A DNA stretch of 5,482 nucleotides from Gammaproteobacteria bacterium (GTDB lineage: Bacteria; Pseudomonadota; Gammaproteobacteria; Steroidobacterales; Rariloculaceae). The notes below the pieces were generated by a model. It did no database searches, was not told the DNA's origin, and was given only the letters and a program-made list of their open reading frames with translations. Positions within the stretch are counted from its first letter, which is position 1; every line of letters starts with the position of its first letter. Where the stretch lies: assembly GCA_016927175.1 (NCBI GenBank), contig JAFGNC010000329.1, forward strand, positions 1 to 5,482, written 5' to 3'. A program made the translations under genes and the position numbers. Positions 2,984 through 5,482 of this stretch are shown here, one piece after another.

Positions 2984-5371
2984 ATGGAGCAGGAACCGAT
3001 CCTGTCGGCAGGATCTGACGGCGCGGACGTTCCGTCGGCCGGGTCCTGCGCGTCGCCGGAGGACGTGATCGCCCGGCTTCGTGAGCAGCTGCGCGTCAGC
3101 GAGGCGCGGTCCCGCGAAGTCCAGCAGATGGCGCAGACCGGCCTCTGGGAATGGAACGTGCTGACGAACGAGGACTACTGGTCGGAGGAGCTCTACCGGC
3201 TCTTCGGCGAGGACCCGCAGACGTTCGCACCATCCTTCGACGAGGTGCTCGCCCGGGTCGTGCCGGAAGACCGGGAACGGGTGCATGCCGCCGGTTACGA
3301 CGCGATCGAGAGCCGCGGATCATTCGCGCTCGATTTCGCGATCGAGCGCCGGGACGGCGTCCGCAGGCGCGTCCATTCGCAAGGCCGGATCAAGACGGAC
3401 GACGCGGGCTGCGTGACCGGCATGGTCGGTACGCTGCGCGACGTCACGGAGCAATGGGAGACCGAGTCCCGGCTGCGGGCGAGCGAGGCGCGCCTGCGCG
3501 AGGCGCAGCGCATGAGCATGCTCGGCAACTGGGAACGGAACGTGCTGACGGGCGAGGTGTGGTGGTCCGAGGAGGCGTTACGGATCTTCGGGCTCGACCC
3601 GAACGTGCCGAATCCTGCCGGCGAGGCGATCGTCGAGGCCGTGCATCCGGACGACCGCAAGCTGCTGATCGGCAGCATCGAGCGGATGCTGAATCGGGGC
3701 GAGAATCACTCGATCGAGTACCGCGTGATCAGGCCGGACGGCAGCGAGCGGATCGTGCAGGACGATGCTAAGGCCGTCCGCGACGACGCCGGCCGAATCG
3801 TGATGCTGAGCGGCACGGTGCAGGACATCACGAAGCGCAAACGAATCGAGCAGGCGCTGCAGCAGAGCGAGTTCAAGTACCGGACCATCGTCGACACGGC
3901 CCATGAGGGCATCCTGGTCGTGGACCGCGAGCACAAGATCAACTATGTGAACCGCCGCATGGCGCACATGCTCGGCTACTCGCCCGACGACATGCTCGGC
4001 CGCTCGAACCTGGACTTCATGGACGACGACGCTCGCCAGGCTGCTCGCCGCAAGCCTTCGCGCCGCCTCGCGGGCCTGCGCGAGCACTACGAGTTCGGTT
4101 TCCTGCACCGCGAAGGAACGACCGTGTGGACGCGGATCGCGGCGACGCCGATTTCGGCCCAGGACGGCGGCTACGTCGGCTCTCTGCTGATGGTCGCCGA
4201 CATCACGGAGCCGCGGCGGCTCGAGCGCGAGCTGCGGCAGGCGCACAAGATGGAGGCGGTCGGGCAGCTGACGGGCGGCATCGCGCACGACTTCAACAAT
4301 CTTCTGACCATCGTGATCGGCAATCTGCAGCTGCTGGAGCTGTCGGTCGGCGCGAACGAGTCGTTGCGCAGCCAGATCGAGGCGGCCCTCGGCGCGGCGC
4401 TGCGCGGCGCGGAGCTGACACGGCGTCTGCTCGCGTTCTCGCGCCGTCAGCTGCTGACGCCGAAAGTGATCTGCATCAACGATCTCGTCCACGAGCTCGC
4501 GCCGCTGCTGAAGCGGACGATCGGCGAGGACGTCAGCATAGGCACGCGTCTGGCGGACGATCTGTGGCTGACGAAGGTCGACGCGAGCCAGCTCGAGAAC
4601 GCGCTCGTCAATCTCGCCCTCAATTCGCGCGATGCGATGCCGCGCGGCGGCACGTTGACGATCGAGACGTGCAACGCGACGCTCGGCGACGACATGGTCG
4701 GCGCGGCGGCGGATCTGCGCCCGGGCGACTACGTGCTGATCGCCGTCAGCGACGACGGTGTCGGGATCTCGAAGGAAGCCCTTCCGAAAGTCTTCGACCC
4801 GTTCTTCAGCACGAAGGAGACGGGGAAGGGCAGCGGGCTCGGGCTCAGCATGGTCCACGGGTTCGTGCGGCAGTCGCGCGGCGACGTATCGATCTACAGC
4901 GAGGAAGGGCAGGGCACGACGGTCAAGATCTACCTGCCGCGTGCCGAGGAGGCGGAGCGTGATGCGGGCGCGACGTCGGCGCACCTGTCGATCGTGCCGA
5001 GCGGCCGAGAGACGATCCTTCTCGTGGAGGACGAACCGGCGGTCCGCGACGTCGGCTCGTCGGTGCTGCGCGCGCTCGGCTACAACGTCCTGGAGGCCGA
5101 GGCGGCGCAGGATGCGCTCGGCGTTCTCGACAGCCACGGCGGCGTCGACCTGCTGTTCACGGACATCGTGATGCCCGGCGGCATGAGCGGGACCGAGCTC
5201 GCGCGGGAGGCGCGGCAGAGGCGGCCGGATCTGAAAGTGCTGTTCACGTCGGGGTACACGGATGCGGCCGCGCTCGAGCAGGGGCTCGAGGACGGCAGCG
5301 AGCTACTGACGAAGCCGTACCGCAAGCATGAGCTCGCGCAGAAGGTGCGCGCGGTGCTCGATCAGGTCTGA
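2984..5371 (+). CDS. Cytoplasmic PAS-PAS-PAS hybrid sensor histidine kinase with C-terminal receiver
   Basis: This 795-residue sensor kinase has no membrane helix or signal peptide, so it senses inside the cell. Residues 26-50 form a coiled coil. PAS1 (about 51-156) and PAS2 (about 179-284) each end in a PAC-like motif (GTLRDVTE, GTVQDITK), and PAS3 (about 296-410) ends in VADITE. None carries the LOV NCRFLQ motif, and the ligands are unknown. The HisKA helix has the phospho-acceptor His435 in GGIAHDFNNLLT. The ATPase domain shows the N box LALNSRDAMP (Asn547), G1 DDGVGI, F box DPFFSTK and G2 GKGSGLGLSM. The receiver (677-795) has Glu682-Asp683-Glu684, acceptor Asp727, Thr755 and Lys777-Pro778. 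All catalytic residues are present. It should autophosphorylate at His435 and pass phosphate to Asp727; no HPt domain follows, so the next partner is encoded elsewhere. The frame is open back to 2591, but that part is antisense tRNA. ATG 2984 has GGGGA 8 bases upstream and gives a sensible N-terminus. Confidence 0.92.
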   Translation: MEQEPILSAGSDGADVPSAGSCASPEDVIARLREQLRVSEARSREVQQMAQTGLWEWNVLTNEDYWSEELYRLFGEDPQTFAPSFDEVLARVVPEDRERVHAAGYDAIESRGSFALDFAIERRDGVRRRVHSQGRIKTDDAGCVTGMVGTLRDVTEQWETESRLRASEARLREAQRMSMLGNWERNVLTGEVWWSEEALRIFGLDPNVPNPAGEAIVEAVHPDDRKLLIGSIERMLNRGENHSIEYRVIRPDGSERIVQDDAKAVRDDAGRIVMLSGTVQDITKRKRIEQALQQSEFKYRTIVDTAHEGILVVDREHKINYVNRRMAHMLGYSPDDMLGRSNLDFMDDDARQAARRKPSRRLAGLREHYEFGFLHREGTTVWTRIAATPISAQDGGYVGSLLMVADITEPRRLERELRQAHKMEAVGQLTGGIAHDFNNLLTIVIGNLQLLELSVGANESLRSQIEAALGAALRGAELTRRLLAFSRRQLLTPKVICINDLVHELAPLLKRTIGEDVSIGTRLADDLWLTKVDASQLENALVNLALNSRDAMPRGGTLTIETCNATLGDDMVGAAADLRPGDYVLIAVSDDGVGISKEALPKVFDPFFSTKETGKGSGLGLSMVHGFVRQSRGDVSIYSEEGQGTTVKIYLPRAEEAERDAGATSAHLSIVPSGRETILLVEDEPAVRDVGSSVLRALGYNVLEAEAAQDALGVLDSHGGVDLLFTDIVMPGGMSGTELAREARQRRPDLKVLFTSGYTDAAALEQGLEDGSELLTKPYRKHELAQKVRAVLDQV
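3098..3835 (+). repeat. Tandem duplication of PAS domains inside the hybrid kinase gene
   Basis: Residues 39-156 and 167-284 align without any gap at an offset of exactly 128 residues (384 bases). Shared pieces are SEAR-RE-Q-M, G-WE-NVLT-E, WSEE, R-FG-DP, P-DR, DG, DDAG and G(T)-D-T. Of residues 39-78, 25 are identical to their partners, and similarity also shows in the DNA. The second copy follows a coiled-coil linker (160-176). Confidence 0.8.
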
Positions 5372-5374
5372 GCG

Positions 5375-5482
5375 TCACCATAGCGACAGTTGCGGCCGCG
5401 CGATCATCAGCCAGAAGATGCCGAGCACGGCGGCGAAGGCCGGGAAGCCAAACGCGAACCACCACCAGAACAGGCGATGATA
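5375..5482 (-). CDS. C-terminal end of a DUF2269-like integral membrane protein (partial)
   Basis: The minus-strand frame enters from the right edge and ends at TGA 5377-5375, giving 35 residues. They start YHRLFWWWFAFGFPAF and continue AAVLGIFWLMIARPQLSLW. This is one hydrophobic membrane helix rich in Trp and Phe, with a short end. The arrangement, a charged entry, then WF-x-G-x-PAF, then a helix ending FWLM(V/I)A(K/R)P, is what I remember from the end of DUF2269 family predicted membrane proteins. Their function is unknown and they usually have about four helices. The match is from memory over a short piece. The gene faces the kinase gene with only 3 bases between the two stop codons, so neither has room for a terminator of its own. 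Confidence 0.6.
   Translation of the reverse strand, partial: YHRLFWWWFAFGFPAFAAVLGIFWLMIARPQLSLW

Noticed and set aside
4126..4962. Plus-strand 278-codon frame inside the kinase gene
   Set aside because: It is an out-of-frame Arg/Ala-rich translation of the HisKA-ATPase region.
3578..5137. Long minus-strand open frame of 519 codons opposite the kinase gene
   Set aside because: It is a GC-rich shadow of the kinase codons, full of Arg/Ala/Asp with no recognisable domain, while the plus strand shows a complete set of kinase motifs.

Overview
The window is GC-rich bacterial chromosome, most likely from a proteobacterium. The reasons are a CCA-encoding tRNA-Pro(CGG), a soluble PAS/PAS/PAS-HisKA-HATPase-REC hybrid kinase, a DUF2269-like membrane protein end and IS3-family remains. 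I cannot name the genus; a gamma- or betaproteobacterium is a guess.

The left part (about 1-2600) is a patchwork. It opens with what may be the 3' end of a membrane-protein gene. Next comes a 208-residue protein that joins a small helical N-terminal module to a VOC (glyoxalase/bleomycin-resistance fold) domain. Twenty-six bases after its stop lies a 255-bp miniature IS3-family derivative (880-1134). It has perfect 10-bp terminal inverted repeats, keeps only the 5' part of orfA, and has lost the rest of the transposase. Then, on the minus strand, come an overlapping two-gene unit (a 63-residue acidic protein of unknown function, then a 113-residue MNT-type nucleotidyltransferase) and a stand-alone CheY-like receiver protein. 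About 250 bases between the receiver gene and the tRNA hold no convincing gene. This half looks less GC-rich and more loosely packed than the right half.

A minus-strand tRNA-Pro (2601-2677) separates the two halves. To its right, a 306-bp leader with several strong inverted repeats precedes a 795-residue cytoplasmic hybrid histidine kinase (2984-5371, plus strand). The longest open frame of this gene runs backwards through the antisense of the tRNA. That N-terminal extension is an artefact, and the real start is placed at 2984. The first two PAS domains are an in-register tandem duplication with a 128-residue period. The kinase gene meets, tail to tail and only 3 bases apart, the end of a minus-strand DUF2269-like membrane-protein gene that continues out of the window.

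Functional links: the hybrid kinase has its own receiver but no HPt domain, and a single-domain receiver is encoded nearby across the tRNA. They could form a phosphorelay, but the sequence does not prove it. The best candidates for something less described are the acidic-protein/nucleotidyltransferase pair, in which the usual HEPN partner is absent, and the miniature IS3 derivative. I see no CRISPR array, rRNA, phage module or complete transposon.
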